Assembly (NCBI RefSeq): GCF_018837975.1
Contig: NZ_JAGSOY010000003.1
Location: 1-64,000, forward strand
DNA from: Zooshikella harenae
GTDB taxonomy: Bacteria; Pseudomonadota; Gammaproteobacteria; Pseudomonadales; Zooshikellaceae
Direction: 5' to 3'
Length of the DNA stretch: 64,000 bases
A model generated the notes under the pieces. That model worked only from the letters and a program-made list of their open reading frames with translations. It made no database searches and had not been told where the DNA came from. A program made the translations under genes and the position numbers. Shown piece by piece: positions 63,801-64,000 of the stretch. Within the stretch, counting starts at the first letter, position 1; every line of letters begins with the position of its first letter.

Positions 63801-64000
63801 CATACGGAGCCAAACTATCAACGCGATTTAACAATTTATTAAATAGCAAAGGCATTTCGACTAAAATTACTGGAGCACTCAATGTGTTTGCTTTGATAGG
63901 CTGTATTGAAAGTACAGTTAATGCTACAGTCGCTTTAGCCAATTACTTAGAAAGTAATCCAGTATTTCCTGATCATGACAGTACGCTGACAACGTTTATG
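60869..64000 (+). CDS. Large putative secreted toxin (VasX-like), truncated by the window edge
   Basis: This frame is open from ATG 60869 (AGGAAG just upstream) through the window end, 1044 codons without a stop. The first 170 or so residues form coiled coil (for example LDKEQIQLLKEKDELDAKI). The middle is soluble (about 250-700) and has motifs such as TYGFLCYPVDRGPLV. The last 150 residues visible become hydrophobic (LTFLNLAIAIEDFTNLA, GALNVFALIGCIESTVNATVALA), which suggests membrane segments. Size, coiled-coil start and late helices match large membrane-acting T6SS effectors such as VasX, but no exact homology can be claimed. An immunity gene would be expected just downstream, outside the window. 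Confidence 0.7.
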   Translation, partial: MDKQQIYAQHANNLDKEQIQLLKEKDELDAKIADLEVLADENGLPNPGRLERLKQQRAVIIKRLEQEGIEQKQLYHDYKVELKKLDQQAKSKLEKIVAYFENKPDYTHQQVESFVQRHRELKKEDVVNALQAFRIKSGCFDQLQLLLKHKIEEAKRIKAGASAHSTAIISRRHSYAELLKEIESVSQRMDEFQQQNIESYRIVNSFYKELNLARDCSACKITDQDIAIYQRLQSLQTHDQDYPHDDETKVTKVLMRNKGCGIRFVYADKPSEPVRYGTLIHWLYDLRDDAKLAGASNSNTMAGYTSLQVCRTDHGGYVRGGESSIIGDRQYYVDLEKQQLSVKPRLDHDFLSKVDTMAREAPNISQAYWKAMAKKDPDSSQDFNSSSPVFRPAKPGLQPLTLSIENQIMADIISYGLGANNLSKTLDQFSEVANVSEEDKHTKTEIKQYSETFRRNRTYGFLCYPVDRGPLVTKPVNELTDMVTPEHTGLRVENIAWKGKPESLISDKQKVTKGDDGYPIVTIKIHCTLPEWDRRICLAIDELAELQKQQQEILQPYLAQQGNLIKMVELSKMHYIFRNQTTPESDAHLVKTHQAISELAKFTKKQIDFLGVETNISSKLEKINRAIRAKAEYLYELLCSVAFQAELKSYLDEIECQMNKACGPYMESEPFWIHIFDTIAKAYGVLAATHIGDTIGEKEIPIILNGIAGHSLSEPLLEEQHYKRPYDTYKEQLDHYDYRGKKYKSGITPYDKRVIKAQSKDGKSWRDSFESAQEAQAGQIGPLSTMLNYEAIWDIKNYYQENLKSTLNTYVNNIPGPPPVLMVVLDTYAYFVGKRLKKISNKSNNFHIRALISVMNLAGIFKTQEGKINTRRVQAIHLTMFMRQRKHGEQAVMSALFGKTEGSFSSNLSDNIQASIHGKIYRGTLTFLNLAIAIEDFTNLACSDAYEEYKKKGNEAEFWYDFAMKSMSVVDATGKAVTYGAKLSTRFNNLLNSKGISTKITGALNVFALIGCIESTVNATVALANYLESNPVFPDHDSTLTTFM

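Noticed and set aside
1-64000. CRISPR array, tRNA, rRNA, integrase or intact insertion sequence
   Set aside because: I saw no regularly spaced repeats, no tRNA-like cloverleaf and no transposase or integrase frame.

Overview
The window looks like a moderately AT-rich chromosomal segment of a marine-type gammaproteobacterium. The gene families fit the Oceanospirillales/Pseudomonadales side: RlmM, EpmC, AceK, TtcA, the DUF3080-MATE pair, a TIGR02449-like protein, an Anr-type FNR, and the cbb3 oxidase cluster followed by hemN and anr. A Zooshikella-like genus is my best guess. That guess comes from overall gene content, not from a marker I can verify. There is no CRISPR array, no recognisable tRNA or rRNA, and no intact transposase.

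Layout. 1-10 kb: stand-alone periplasmic solute-binding proteins, two adjacent lipoproteins (one fused to a lytic transglycosylase domain), a DegQ-type protease, a patatin-like lipase, the SRP RNA gene and a periplasmic cyclophilin. The gaps carry dispersed palindromic, MITE-like repeats. 10-18 kb: a PstS-like/OmpA fusion, YecA-like and SprT proteins, a Yip1 membrane protein, a DUF547 protein, TtcA, a DksA/TraR zinc-finger protein and glycerate kinase. 18.8-30.7 kb: one long minus-strand block with apt, anr, hemN, a TauE/SafE-type membrane protein, ccoS, ccoI, ccoH, ccoG and ccoPQON. This is a full cbb3 oxidase with its assembly factors, the oxygen-sensing regulator and anaerobic haem synthesis. 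Perfect or near-perfect Anr/FNR boxes lie upstream of hemN and, unusually far away, upstream of ccoN. 31-40 kb: housekeeping and conserved hypothetical genes (hydrolase, rlmM, monooxygenase-like, tusA, DUF3080, MATE, epmC, TIGR02449). 40-52 kb: signal transduction, with two chemoreceptors, AceK, and a 1.5 kb-residue BvgS-like sensor that appears to have lost every phosphorelay residue. 52.5-57.4 kb: a DUF2157/DUF4401/GDYXXLXY membrane operon, a frameshifted BNR-repeat gene, a MoaD-like protein and a YbaK-type deacylase. 58-64 kb: a zinc-ribbon gene broken by a stop codon, then two large genes that look like type VI secretion cargo. The second of these runs off the window.

How the genes work together. 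The clearest module is microaerobic respiration: Anr senses oxygen, CcoNOQP is the terminal oxidase, CcoGHIS supplies copper and maturation, and HemN supplies haem. The second theme is extracellular sensing: three orphan solute-binding proteins, a sensor with two Venus-flytrap domains, two chemoreceptors, and one solute-binding protein directly upstream of a chemoreceptor. The most novel signals are the sensor without phospho-acceptors, the candidate secreted-toxin pair at the right edge, the MITE-like repeat family, and the two lipoproteins that share a surface-antigen-like Cys motif.
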